From: Gordonia hydrophobica NBRC 16057 | Lineage (GTDB): Bacteria > Actinomycetota > Actinomycetes > Mycobacteriales > Mycobacteriaceae | Direction: 5' to 3' | Assembly: GCF_001592365.1 (NCBI RefSeq) | Contig: NZ_BCWU01000001.1 | Location: 434,001 to 498,000 of the forward strand | DNA length: 64,000 nt | In this document: positions 45,301 to 53,554 of the stretch, piece after piece | Position numbering within the stretch: position 1 is the stretch's first letter | Layout: the number at the start of each line of letters is the position of its first letter | The notes under the pieces: generated by a model | What the model was told of the DNA's origin: nothing | The model's database searches: none | Seen by the model: only the letters and a program-made list of their open reading frames with translations | Program-made: the position numbers and the translations under genes

Positions 45301-47202
45301 GTGCCAGGCCGAATCCCCGATCGCGACATCGCTGCCATCCGCGAGCAGACGCGCATCGAAGACATCGTCGGCGACTATGTCACGCTGCGTCGGGCCGGAG
45401 CCGACCGCTTGACGGGCCTGTGTCCGTTCCACGACGAGAAGACCCCGTCGTTCCACGTCCGCCCGCATCACGGCCACTTCCACTGCTTCGGGTGCGGGGA
45501 GGGCGGCGACGTCTACACCTTCCTGCAGAAGCAGGAGCACATCAGCTTCGTCGAGGCCGTCGAGCAGCTCGCCGACGCGATCGGCTATACGATCAATTAC
45601 GAGGGCGGCGGCACCGCGATCAAACGCGACCGCGGCACTCGCGCGCGTCTGGTCGCCGCCAATGCGGCCGCCCAGCAGTTCTACGCCGAACGCCTGCAGT
45701 CGCCCGAGGCGCAGGTGGCGCGCGATTTCCTCACCGAACGCGGCTTCGACGGCAATGCCGCCGCCCACTTCGGCTGCGGATATGCGCCCGCCGGCTGGGA
45801 CACGATGACCAAGGCGCTGCTGAAGCAGGGCTTCCAGTTCTCCGAGCTCGAGGCCGCCGGGCTGTCGAAGCAGGGACAGCGCGGCCCGATCGACCGGTTC
45901 CACCGTCGCCTCCTCTGGCCCATCCGCAACCTGGCGGGCGACGTCATCGGCTTCGGTGCGCGCAAGCTCTTCGACGACGACAACCTCGGCAAGTACATGA
46001 ACACGCCCGAGACGATGCTCTACAAGAAGTCGCAGGTGCTATTCGGGCTGGACCTGGCCAAACGCAACATCGCCAAGGGCCACCAGGTGGTGATCGTCGA
46101 GGGCTACACCGACGTGATGGCGATGCATCTGGCCGGGGTGACCACCGCCGTCGCCTCGTGTGGCACGGCGTTCGGTGAGGACCACCTGGCGCTGATCCGC
46201 CGGCTGATGATGGACGACTCGTACTTCCGCGGCGAGGTGATCTACACCTTCGACGGCGACGCCGCCGGTCAGGCCGCGGCGATGAAGGCGTTCGACGGCG
46301 AGCAGTCGATCGCCGGGCAGACCTTCGTCTCCGTGGCGCCCGACGGCATGGATCCCTGCGAACTGCGGCAGAAGTCGGGCGACCCCGCAGTGCGCGATCT
46401 CATCGCCCGCCGGATCCCGATGTTCCAGTTCGCGATCAAAACGCTCATCGGCGGGCACGACCTGGACACTGCGGAGGGCCGGGTCGCGGCGCTGCGCGAC
46501 ACGGTTCCGGTGGTCGCGCGGATCCGCGACGTCGCGCTGCGCGACGAGTACGCACGACAGCTGGCCGGCTGGGTGGGCTGGGACGACGTCGCGCAGGTCC
46601 TGTCCCGAGTCCGCGGTGACGCCAAACGTCACGGTGGACGTCGTCGCGGCGGATCGTCGCGGCAGCAGGACTCGCGGACACGGCCCGAGGCGATGTCGCC
46701 GCCGCCGACCGCGCGGCCGCTGCCGAACGATCCGCGCCTGTGGCCGCAACGCGAGGCGCTCAAGGCGGCGCTGCAGTATCCGGCGATCGCAGGCACCGTC
46801 TTCGACTCGCTGCCCGGCGAGTGCTTCACCGACCCGTCGTACCTCAAGATCCGTTCGGCGATCGCCGAAGCCGGGGGAGCGGCGAGTGGTCTCGGCGGTG
46901 CGTCGTGGGTGGACGCGGTGCATCATGCGCTGATCGACGATCCGACGGTCGCGCCTCTCGTCACCGAGTTGGCCGTCGAGCCGATTCCGGTGGAGGACGA
47001 TCGTATTCCGCAGTACATCTCCAGCGTGCTGGCGCGGTCGCAGGAGATCTGGGTCGGTTCGCAGATCGCCGACATCAAGTCCCGGCTGCGGCGCATGTCG
47101 CCGGGCAACGACCCCGACGGGTACAACGCGCTGTTCGGCGATCTGGTTGCGCTCGAAGCGTACCGACGCAGCCTGCTGGAACAGGCCTTCGACGCCGTCT
47201 GA
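45301..47202 (+). CDS. dnaG: DNA primase DnaG
   Basis: 633 aa. The N-terminal zinc ribbon has Cys41, His44, Cys62 and Cys65 (CPFHDEKTPSF and HCFGCGEGG). The Toprim core carries VIVEGYTDVMAMHLAG (about 264-279) and FDGDAAGQ (about 317). A Ser/Arg-rich linker near 440-475 leads to the C-terminal helicase-binding domain. It synthesises RNA primers at the replication fork. The GTG start is fixed by the TAGACT box 6 nt upstream. Length is normal for mycobacterial-type DnaG. Confidence 0.97.
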   Translation: MPGRIPDRDIAAIREQTRIEDIVGDYVTLRRAGADRLTGLCPFHDEKTPSFHVRPHHGHFHCFGCGEGGDVYTFLQKQEHISFVEAVEQLADAIGYTINYEGGGTAIKRDRGTRARLVAANAAAQQFYAERLQSPEAQVARDFLTERGFDGNAAAHFGCGYAPAGWDTMTKALLKQGFQFSELEAAGLSKQGQRGPIDRFHRRLLWPIRNLAGDVIGFGARKLFDDDNLGKYMNTPETMLYKKSQVLFGLDLAKRNIAKGHQVVIVEGYTDVMAMHLAGVTTAVASCGTAFGEDHLALIRRLMMDDSYFRGEVIYTFDGDAAGQAAAMKAFDGEQSIAGQTFVSVAPDGMDPCELRQKSGDPAVRDLIARRIPMFQFAIKTLIGGHDLDTAEGRVAALRDTVPVVARIRDVALRDEYARQLAGWVGWDDVAQVLSRVRGDAKRHGGRRRGGSSRQQDSRTRPEAMSPPPTARPLPNDPRLWPQREALKAALQYPAIAGTVFDSLPGECFTDPSYLKIRSAIAEAGGAASGLGGASWVDAVHHALIDDPTVAPLVTELAVEPIPVEDDRIPQYISSVLARSQEIWVGSQIADIKSRLRRMSPGNDPDGYNALFGDLVALEAYRRSLLEQAFDAV

Positions 47203-47340
47203 GCGTGGTCGGCGTCGGGGCGAGACTCTTTGTCACCGAATCGAAACGGGCATTGGCGCGGGTTGACCGACGGGGCCCGGCGAGCGCGTCGTAAGGTGAC
47301 GTTCTGCTGGTCGATGTGACGGATGCTCGGGAGGAACCAC

Positions 47341-49335
47341 ATGTCCGAATCGGTGAAGAACCCGATCAGGGAGTTGACGCTCCGCAGCGTGATCCTCGGC
47401 GGACTCATCACATTGGTCTTCACGGCGGCCAACGTATACCTCGGTCTCAAAGTCGGTCTGACGTTCGCGACGGCGATCCCGGCCGCCGTCATCTCGATGT
47501 CGGTGCTGCGCTACTTCCGTGATCACTCGATCGTGGAGAACAACATCGTCCAGACCATCGCGTCGGCGGCGGGCACCCTCTCGGCGATCATCTTCGTGCT
47601 GCCCGGCCTCATCATGATCGGCTGGTGGACCGGCTTCCCGTATTGGGAGACGGTCGCGGTGTGCGCCGTCGGCGGCATCCTCGGCGTCATGTACTCGATT
47701 CCGTTGCGCCGCGCCCTGGTCACCGGGTCCGACCTCCCGTATCCCGAAGGCGTTGCGGCGGCCGAGGTCCTCAAGGTCGGCGACACATCGGGTCAGGAGC
47801 CGGGCGCTGCGGACGCGAACCGCGGCGGCATGCGCGCCATCGTCGTCGGTTCGATCGGTTCGGCGCTGTTCGCCATCCTCGGATCGTTGAAGCTTGTCTC
47901 CACCGAGGTCGCCGTCGCATTCCGGGTGGGACCGGGCGCCACCATGATGGGCGCCAGCCTGTCGCTGGCGTTGATCGGCGTGGGCCACCTGGTCGGGATC
48001 GGTGTCGGCATCGCGATGATCGTCGGCCTGGTGATCTCGTTCTTCATCATCCTGCCGGTCCGGTCTGCGGGCACGGACCTGTCGCACGATCTGCTCGACG
48101 CGGTGCAGAGCGTCTTCTCCGCCGACGTGCGCATGGTCGGCGCGGGCGCGATCGCCGTCGCCGCGGTCTGGACGCTGCTGACCGTGATCGGCCCGATCCT
48201 GCGGGGCATCATGCAAGCCGCCGTCAGCGCGCGGGCACGCAAATCCGGTCAGGAGGTGGATCTCACCGAACGTGACATCCCGATCCAGTACGTCGGTCTG
48301 ACGATTGTCGTGGCGATGATCCCCGTCGCCTGGCTGCTGTGGGACTTCCTCAACGGCACCGCGCTCGTCGACAGTGCCACCGGCATCCTGATCCTCAGCG
48401 TGGTCTTCGTGTTCGTGATCGGTCTGGTCGTCGCCGCGGTGTGCGGGTACATGGCCGGTCTGATCGGGTCGTCGAACAGCCCGATCTCCGGCGTCGGCGT
48501 GCTGGTGGTGCTGTTCGCGGCGCTGCTCATCAAGGTCACCCACGGCTCGGGCGACACCCCGGATCAGACCGACGCGTTGATCGCGTACACGCTGTTCACG
48601 GCCGCGGTCGTCTTCGGCGTCGCCACCATCTCGAACGACAACCTGCAGGACCTGAAGACCGGCCAGCTGGTCGGTGCCACCCCGTGGAAGCAGCAGGTCG
48701 CGCTGGTGATCGGTGTGCTCTTCGGCTCGGTTGTGATTCCGCCGATCCTCGATCTGATGCAGAATGCCTTCGGCTTCGCCGGGGCGCCGGGCGCGTCGGA
48801 CAACCCGCTCGCCGCACCGCAGGCCGCGCTGCTCTCGACCCTCGCGGAAGGCGTGTTCGGCGGCGATCTCGACTGGGCGCTCGTCGGACTCGGCGCCGCC
48901 ATCGGCGCCGGGGTGATCGTCGTCGACGAGGTGCTGAAGCGGACGACGTCGTCGTTGAAACTGCCGCCGCTCGCGGTCGGCATGGGCATGTATCTGCCGA
49001 TGTCGTTGACGCTGATCATTCCGATCGGCGCCCTCCTCGGCCTGGCCTACGACAAGTGGGCGGCCCAGGACCCGGTCGACGGCGAACGCAAGAAACGTCT
49101 CGGCGTCCTGCTCGCCACCGGCTTGATCGTCGGCGAGAGCCTCTGGGGCGTGGTGTACGCGGGCATCGTCGGCGCAAGCGGCAGTGATTCGCCGCTCGCG
49201 ATCGTCGGCGACGGCCTCGGGAACTGGATGCAGCTCATCGGCGTCGTCGTGTTCGTCATCTTCGTGACCGGCCTCTACCGCTACGTGAAGTCTTTCGCCG
49301 CGGAGAAGAGCCCCGGCGTCGAACTGAAGAAGTAG
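47341..49335 (+). CDS. OPT-family oligopeptide/metal-chelate transporter
   Basis: 664 aa with about 14-16 membrane helices. Marks of the bacterial OPT branch (TIGR00728/733) are ELTLRSVILGGLITLVFTAANVYLGLKVGLTFATAIPAAVISM and SNSPISGVGVLV, with DLPYPEGVAAAEVLKVG between. It probably imports peptides or metal complexes by proton coupling. ATG 47341 follows a GGGAGGA site; ATG 47323 is in frame but has none. A 20-bp perfect hairpin after the stop should terminate it. Confidence 0.92.
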   Translation: MSESVKNPIRELTLRSVILGGLITLVFTAANVYLGLKVGLTFATAIPAAVISMSVLRYFRDHSIVENNIVQTIASAAGTLSAIIFVLPGLIMIGWWTGFPYWETVAVCAVGGILGVMYSIPLRRALVTGSDLPYPEGVAAAEVLKVGDTSGQEPGAADANRGGMRAIVVGSIGSALFAILGSLKLVSTEVAVAFRVGPGATMMGASLSLALIGVGHLVGIGVGIAMIVGLVISFFIILPVRSAGTDLSHDLLDAVQSVFSADVRMVGAGAIAVAAVWTLLTVIGPILRGIMQAAVSARARKSGQEVDLTERDIPIQYVGLTIVVAMIPVAWLLWDFLNGTALVDSATGILILSVVFVFVIGLVVAAVCGYMAGLIGSSNSPISGVGVLVVLFAALLIKVTHGSGDTPDQTDALIAYTLFTAAVVFGVATISNDNLQDLKTGQLVGATPWKQQVALVIGVLFGSVVIPPILDLMQNAFGFAGAPGASDNPLAAPQAALLSTLAEGVFGGDLDWALVGLGAAIGAGVIVVDEVLKRTTSSLKLPPLAVGMGMYLPMSLTLIIPIGALLGLAYDKWAAQDPVDGERKKRLGVLLATGLIVGESLWGVVYAGIVGASGSDSPLAIVGDGLGNWMQLIGVVVFVIFVTGLYRYVKSFAAEKSPGVELKK

Positions 49336-49348
49336 AGCCAGGGACGTA

Positions 49349-49391
49349 CCACCGCCGTGCGTTACCCGCAACGGGTAACGCACGGCGGTGG
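49349..49391 (+). terminator. Giant perfect hairpin after the OPT gene
   Basis: Perfect 20-bp arms, CCACCGCCGTGCGTTACCCG and complement, with a 3-nt CAA loop. There is no T-run. It shares the CCACCGCC...GTTACCCG arm with the hairpin at 49803. Confidence 0.8.
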
Positions 49392-49783
49392 ATGAATTCT
49401 CGCGTCGTTCACAGGTGGCCGAAACGGCTGCCATCGCGTGGCGGTCGGCGACAGAATCGCCTGGGCTGCCCACGTCGATCCGGCAGTCGGGCACCGCGGT
49501 CGGGCGCCACGGATTTCGTGATGTGGAGGACCCGAAGTGGGATGTGATCGTCGAACTGGACGGGCGGCTCTATCACGACGGGCCGGCCGCGCAAGACGCC
49601 GACATGGAACGCGACCTCGACGCCGCCGTGTTCGCGTCCAAGCGAACCCTGCGGCAGGGGTGGGGACAGACGGTCGAGCGCGCCTGCCGAACCGCGGGCA
49701 AGGTCGGTCGGGAACTCAACAATCACGGGTGGCCCGGCACGACGACACCGTGCGGCCCGGACTGTCACGGCGGGTTTGCGTGA
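49388..49783 (+). pseudogene. DUF559-type (VSR-like) protein, probable 3' remnant
   Basis: Up to 131 aa, of which the last about 80 resemble the C-terminus of actinobacterial DUF559 proteins: VIVELDGRLYHDG, then ERDLDAAVFASKRTLRQGWGQ and a GWPGT...PCGPDC end. Those proteins normally have about 280-320 residues with an N-terminal AbiEi-like regulator domain, missing here. The first about 40 residues have no family match, and the ATG lies inside a terminator hairpin, so expression is doubtful. It is probably a decayed toxin-like or nuclease gene, bracketed by two related hairpins. Confidence 0.6.
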
Positions 49784-49802
49784 CAGCAGCGGTGCCAAAA
49801 CG

Positions 49803-49851
49803 CTTCCACCGCCGATCGTTACCCGGAGCGGGTCACAATCGGCGGTGGAAG
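49803..49851. terminator. Giant hairpin terminator after the tRNA gene
   Basis: A 49-nt structure: perfect 14-bp outer arms (CTTCCACCGCCGAT), an inner GTTACCCG pair with one mismatch, and a 3-nt GAG loop. On the minus strand it lies 6 bases after the tRNA 3' end, and on the plus strand it closes the DUF559 remnant. Confidence 0.8.
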
Positions 49852-49857
49852 ATGCGG

Positions 49858-49931
49858 TGGGGCGAGCGGGGCTCGAACCCGCGACCAGCTGATTATGAGT
49901 CAGCGGCTCTAACCGACTGAGCTATCGCCCC
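49858..49931 (-). tRNA. tRNA with anticodon CAU (elongator Met or Ile2)
   Basis: 74 nt cloverleaf. Acceptor GGGGCGA pairs with TCGCCCC; D arm AGCTCAGTCGGTTAGAGC; anticodon loop CTCATAA (anticodon at 49897-49895); T arm CGCGGGTTCGAGCCCCGC; discriminator A. CCA is not encoded. The first acceptor pair is normal G-C, so this is not the initiator tRNA. Elongator Met and lysidine-modified Ile2 share this loop and cannot be separated by eye. Confidence 0.93.
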
Positions 49932-50014
49932 GCGAACCGGCGTCGGTCCGAAGAACGACTTTACCTGTCGGGATCGCGGCCGCTCGCAGGGGATCCGGTG
50001 ACCGGACGTGCGGG

Positions 50015-50749
50015 TCAGGCTCGCGTCACGCCGATCGACGGGAGGAAGTAGTAGTTCGTCTTGCCGCGCTTGACCGTTCCGTACACTGCGCAGAACACGA
50101 CGCCGCCGCCGGTGTCGACGAGTCCGCCGCGGATGCCGTTCGACGGGACCACCCGCAGGGCGCGTTTGAGGCGCGTGACCGCCACCGAGTACATCGAGGT
50201 GGGGATGGGCGCAGCCTGCACTCGGCGTGACACCGCCTCGATCACGGTGTCGGTGAGACCGGCCAGAGGAGCGCCGAGCCCGCCCTGGAGCGTGGTCGCG
50301 TTGAACCACGCGACGTGGACGCCGGACTTGTCGCCGAAATCGGCGAACACTCCGACGGGCAGGAAGCCGTAGAGGATTTCGCCACCGCGGACCGCATTGA
50401 CGCTGACGTTCGCTATCGTCAGATTTCCGATGCCCGGCGTGTACGGGCCTGCGACGGCGCCGCCGACGGCGACCGGGAACGTGAGGTCGGTCGAGAGACC
50501 GACGGTGGGGGTGAATGTGGTGATGCCGAGTTGGCGGAGCAGTCGGTTCGCGGCCTCGACGCCGTCGACCGGGACGGGTGCGGCGTGCGCCTGCACCGGA
50601 TTCCTGAGATCGCGCGTGACGGCGAGGACGCGGGCACCGGGTGCTGCGATGACGTCGACGGCGGCCCCGGTCGCCCGGCTCACCAGGGCTGAGGACTGGT
50701 GAGCCACTTCGGCCACGCCGCGGCGGCCCCGATCTGCTAGCGATGTCAC
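50015..50749 (-). CDS. Conserved-looking hypothetical protein (244 aa)
   Basis: No family is recognised. After about 60 helical residues the protein is rich in beta strands with Gly/Pro/Val (GLSTDLTFPVAVGGAVAGPYTPGIGN, GGGVVFCAVYGTVKRGKTNYYFLP). I see no signal peptide or membrane segment from this start. The GTG at 50749 lies 7 nt after a TACCGT box on the minus strand, a leaderless start. It is divergent from the histidine kinase, which could link their regulation. Function unknown. Confidence 0.72.
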   Translation of the reverse strand: MTSLADRGRRGVAEVAHQSSALVSRATGAAVDVIAAPGARVLAVTRDLRNPVQAHAAPVPVDGVEAANRLLRQLGITTFTPTVGLSTDLTFPVAVGGAVAGPYTPGIGNLTIANVSVNAVRGGEILYGFLPVGVFADFGDKSGVHVAWFNATTLQGGLGAPLAGLTDTVIEAVSRRVQAAPIPTSMYSVAVTRLKRALRVVPSNGIRGGLVDTGGGVVFCAVYGTVKRGKTNYYFLPSIGVTRA

Positions 50750-50756
50750 AGCAAGG

Positions 50757-50762
50757 ACGGTA
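50757..50762 (-). promoter_or_regulatory. Leaderless -10 box of the 244-aa gene
   Basis: Minus-strand TACCGT, then CCTTGCT and GTG 50749 (7 nt). Confidence 0.6.
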
Positions 50763-50852
50763 CAACGTGTGATGGTGCGTTCAGAAGGGTCGGGACCGTA
50801 ATGACGCGCTGCTCACAGTGCGGGAAATCCATGGGACGGTAGAGGAATGGTC

Positions 50853-52040
50853 ATGATCGCCGGGCACCGACTTCGGGATCCGCTCGCCTTCCCGTCCCTG
50901 ACGCGACGGTCGGCGATCGGCGACGCCGCGGTCGGTCTGGTGCTGACCGTGATGCTCGTCGCGATCGCGTCGGGGACGGGTCTCACCGCCGCGATCGTGA
51001 GCGTGATGGTCGGCGTCGCGCTGATGATCCGACGCTCGGCGCCGTCGCTGATGATGGCGCTGGCACTCGGCTCGGCAGTGATCCAGGTCGTCACGTATGA
51101 CATCGCGCCCGCCGCCTGCCTGCTGTACTCGGTCCTCTACTACACAGCGGGGCATCATCCGTCGGCGCGGGTGCGGATGGCGTCGCTGGCGGTCGGCACC
51201 GTCGGGTCGGGCGTCGCGGCGTGGGTCTATCCCCGCGCTCCGGGGCTGGGCGGAACCGACGAGTCGACGCTGTCGGCATACGTCGTCACCTTCGTCGGGA
51301 TCGTCGTCCTGCTGATCGGCAGTTGGACGTTCGGATACGTCCGCTACCAGCGGCGGAGCGTGGAACGGGCGCGCGTCGCCGAGCAGATCGCGCAATTGGA
51401 ACGCCGTCGTCTGCTGGATCTGTACGACGAGCAGGCCGAACGTTCGGCTCTCGCGCGCGACATGCACGACGTGGTGGCACATTCGCTCGCCGTGGTCGTG
51501 GCCCAGGCGGAAGGCGCCCGGTTTGTTCTCGACACCAGCCCGGACGCCGCCAAGGACGCGCTCGGCGTCATCGCCGACACCGCGCGGCAGGCCCTCGCCG
51601 ACGTCCGCGGCGTGCTGGAGGAGCTGCGAAGCGCGGAGTCGACCGCGGATCATGCGCGAACCGACCGCGAGCAGTTGTTCGCGCGGATGCGTGCAGCGGG
51701 CATGATGCTGCAGTCCAGCGAGATCGGCGACGAGGACGCGGCGTCGCCGCTGAGCGTCCGCGTCGCGTTCGCCATCCTCACCGAGTCCCTGACGAATGCG
51801 TTGAAGTACGGCGATCTGGAGCAGCCGGTGAACGTGCGGCAGGAGTGGACCGACGGCTGTCGCCTGACGATCGGCAATGCGCTGTCCGACGCGCCGCTGG
51901 CGCCGGGCGGAGCCGGTCACGGCATCCGCGGCATGGTCGAACGCGCCGAACTGGCCGGCGGTACGCTGACCAGCGCGGCGACGGACGGCGGGTGGCTCGT
52001 CGAGCTGGTGATCCCGGCCCGCCCGAAAGGACTGTCATGA
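50853..52040 (+). CDS. NarL-type sensor histidine kinase
   Basis: 395 aa. Four to five membrane helices in the first about 165 residues form a small membrane sensor with hardly any external domain. A coiled segment (RARVAEQIAQLERRRLLDLYD) leads to the HisKA_3 box ALARDMHDVVAHSLAVVV with the phospho-His near 205. The HATPase region is compact (LTESLTNALKYG, GAGHGIRGMVERAEL). ATG 50853 has an AGAGGAA site; ATG 50847 is also in frame. It is coupled by stop/start overlap to the response regulator, and an ABC pair follows, suggesting envelope or antibiotic stress sensing. Confidence 0.92.
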   Translation: MIAGHRLRDPLAFPSLTRRSAIGDAAVGLVLTVMLVAIASGTGLTAAIVSVMVGVALMIRRSAPSLMMALALGSAVIQVVTYDIAPAACLLYSVLYYTAGHHPSARVRMASLAVGTVGSGVAAWVYPRAPGLGGTDESTLSAYVVTFVGIVVLLIGSWTFGYVRYQRRSVERARVAEQIAQLERRRLLDLYDEQAERSALARDMHDVVAHSLAVVVAQAEGARFVLDTSPDAAKDALGVIADTARQALADVRGVLEELRSAESTADHARTDREQLFARMRAAGMMLQSSEIGDEDAASPLSVRVAFAILTESLTNALKYGDLEQPVNVRQEWTDGCRLTIGNALSDAPLAPGGAGHGIRGMVERAELAGGTLTSAATDGGWLVELVIPARPKGLS

Positions 52041-52678
52041 TTCGCGTTGCCCTGGTCGACGATCAGCCGCTCTTCCGAGGCGGGATCGCGATGATCTTGT
52101 CGAGCCAGCCCGACATCGACGTGGTGGCCCAGGAGTCGTCGGCCTTGAGCCTGGCACAGATGGTGCGCGACGCCGCGCCCGATCTGATCCTCATGGACGT
52201 GCGGATGCCCGGGATCGACGGGATCACCGCGACCGGTCAGCTGCTCGCCGAGTTCGGTGCCTCCGCACCGAAAGTGTTGGTGTTGACCACCTTCGACGTC
52301 GACGAGGCGGCGGCGCGCGCCATCGAAGCGGGTGCCAGCGGCTTCGTGCTCAAAGACGCCCAGCCCGACTTCCTGCTGGCTTCGGTGCGGGCCGTCGCCG
52401 ACGGCAGCCAGGTGGTCGCGGCGTCGGCGACCCGGCAGTTGTTCGAGCGCCACGGCTCCCGCGGCACCGACCCGGGCCCCGAGTTCCAGACGTTGACCGC
52501 GCGCGAACGCGAGATCCTGCTGCGCGCCGCGACGGGACTCTCGAACGCGGAGATCGCGGATACCGAATTCCTCTCGGAAGCCACGGTGAAGACACACATC
52601 TCGCGGATCCTCGCGAAGCTCTCACTGCGCGACCGCGTGCAGCTGGTGGTCTACGCGTACGAGCACGGACTGGTGTGA
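52037..52678 (+). CDS. NarL/LuxR-family response regulator
   Basis: 213 aa. The receiver domain has Asp8/Asp9 and phospho-acceptor Asp54 in LILMDVRMPG, with LVLTTFD and FVLKD (Thr and Lys of the switch). The LuxR HTH is LTAREREILLRAATGLSNAEIA...SEATVKTHISRILAKL. ATG 52037 overlaps the kinase stop (ATGA). The likely target is the ABC operon 112 bases downstream. Confidence 0.95.
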   Translation: MIRVALVDDQPLFRGGIAMILSSQPDIDVVAQESSALSLAQMVRDAAPDLILMDVRMPGIDGITATGQLLAEFGASAPKVLVLTTFDVDEAAARAIEAGASGFVLKDAQPDFLLASVRAVADGSQVVAASATRQLFERHGSRGTDPGPEFQTLTAREREILLRAATGLSNAEIADTEFLSEATVKTHISRILAKLSLRDRVQLVVYAYEHGLV

Positions 52679-52776
52679 ACCACCCCCGCGTACATCCCGA
52701 GGATGACGCCGAGACCCTCCGCTCGATGTACCGGTTTTCCGCCTCCGGGTGGACGCGAAAGGCCAGGTCAGAGCCA

Positions 52777-52782
52777 TATCGT
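52777..52782 (+). promoter_or_regulatory. Leaderless -10 box of the ABC ATPase gene
   Basis: TATCGT, then TAATGCC and ATG 52790 (7 nt). Together with the 112-base gap it suggests separate transcription of the ABC pair. Confidence 0.6.
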
Positions 52783-52789
52783 TAATGCC

Positions 52790-53554
52790 ATGAACGCAAC
52801 TGATCCCACCACCAGACCCGCCGTCGTCATGCGCCACGTCTCACGGACGTACGGCGACCCCGCCAATCCGGTCCACGCGCTGCGCGACGTGTCGGTCGAC
52901 ATCCGACGCCGCGAGTTCACCGCCATCATGGGACCGTCGGGCTCCGGCAAGTCGACCCTGATGAACGTCATGGCCGGCCTCGACGAAGCCAGCTCGGGCC
53001 AGATCTGGCTCGGCAACAACCCGATCGTCGGCCTCAACGACACCGCGCGGACCATTCTCCGACGCACCAGCATCGGGTTCGTCTTCCAGTCCTTCAACCT
53101 CATCCCGACGCTGACCGCCGACGAGAACATCCGCCTGCCATTCGTCCTCGCCGGACGCGAACCCGACGCCGCGCAACAAGCGTGGATCGCGCATCTGGTC
53201 GGTTCGCTCGGCCTGCGCGACCGGCTCGACCACCTGCCCGCGCAACTCTCCGGCGGCCAGCAGCAGCGCGTCGCCATCGTCCGTGCCCTCGCGGGCAAGC
53301 CGACCATCATCCTGGCCGACGAGCCGACCGGCGCGCTCGACACCCGCACCAGCCGCGAGGTCCTGGCACTGCTCACCACCGCGGCCCGCGAGTACGGACA
53401 GGGCATCGCGATGGTCACGCACGACCCGGTCGCCGCGTCGTACGCCGACCGCATCCTAGTGCTGGCCGACGGACGGATCGTCGGGGAGTACCGCGGACTG
53501 GATCCGCGCCAGATCTCCGACCTCCTCATCAACCTGCAGGGGGTGGCGGCATGA
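52790..53554 (+). CDS. ABC transporter ATPase (MacB/LolD type)
   Basis: 254 aa. Walker A IMGPSGSGKSTLMN (46-59), Q-loop in GFVFQSFNLIPTLTADENI, signature LSGGQQQRVAIVRAL and Walker B TIILADEPTGALDTRTS. This is the MacB/BceA/LolD class that works with FtsX-type permeases, often in peptide-antibiotic resistance or lipoprotein release. The permease starts within its stop codon. Confidence 0.94.
   Translation: MNATDPTTRPAVVMRHVSRTYGDPANPVHALRDVSVDIRRREFTAIMGPSGSGKSTLMNVMAGLDEASSGQIWLGNNPIVGLNDTARTILRRTSIGFVFQSFNLIPTLTADENIRLPFVLAGREPDAAQQAWIAHLVGSLGLRDRLDHLPAQLSGGQQQRVAIVRALAGKPTIILADEPTGALDTRTSREVLALLTTAAREYGQGIAMVTHDPVAASYADRILVLADGRIVGEYRGLDPRQISDLLINLQGVAA

Noticed and set aside
49858..49931. 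Initiator tRNA-fMet
   Set aside because: Initiator tRNAs have an unpaired first acceptor position; here G1 pairs with C72.
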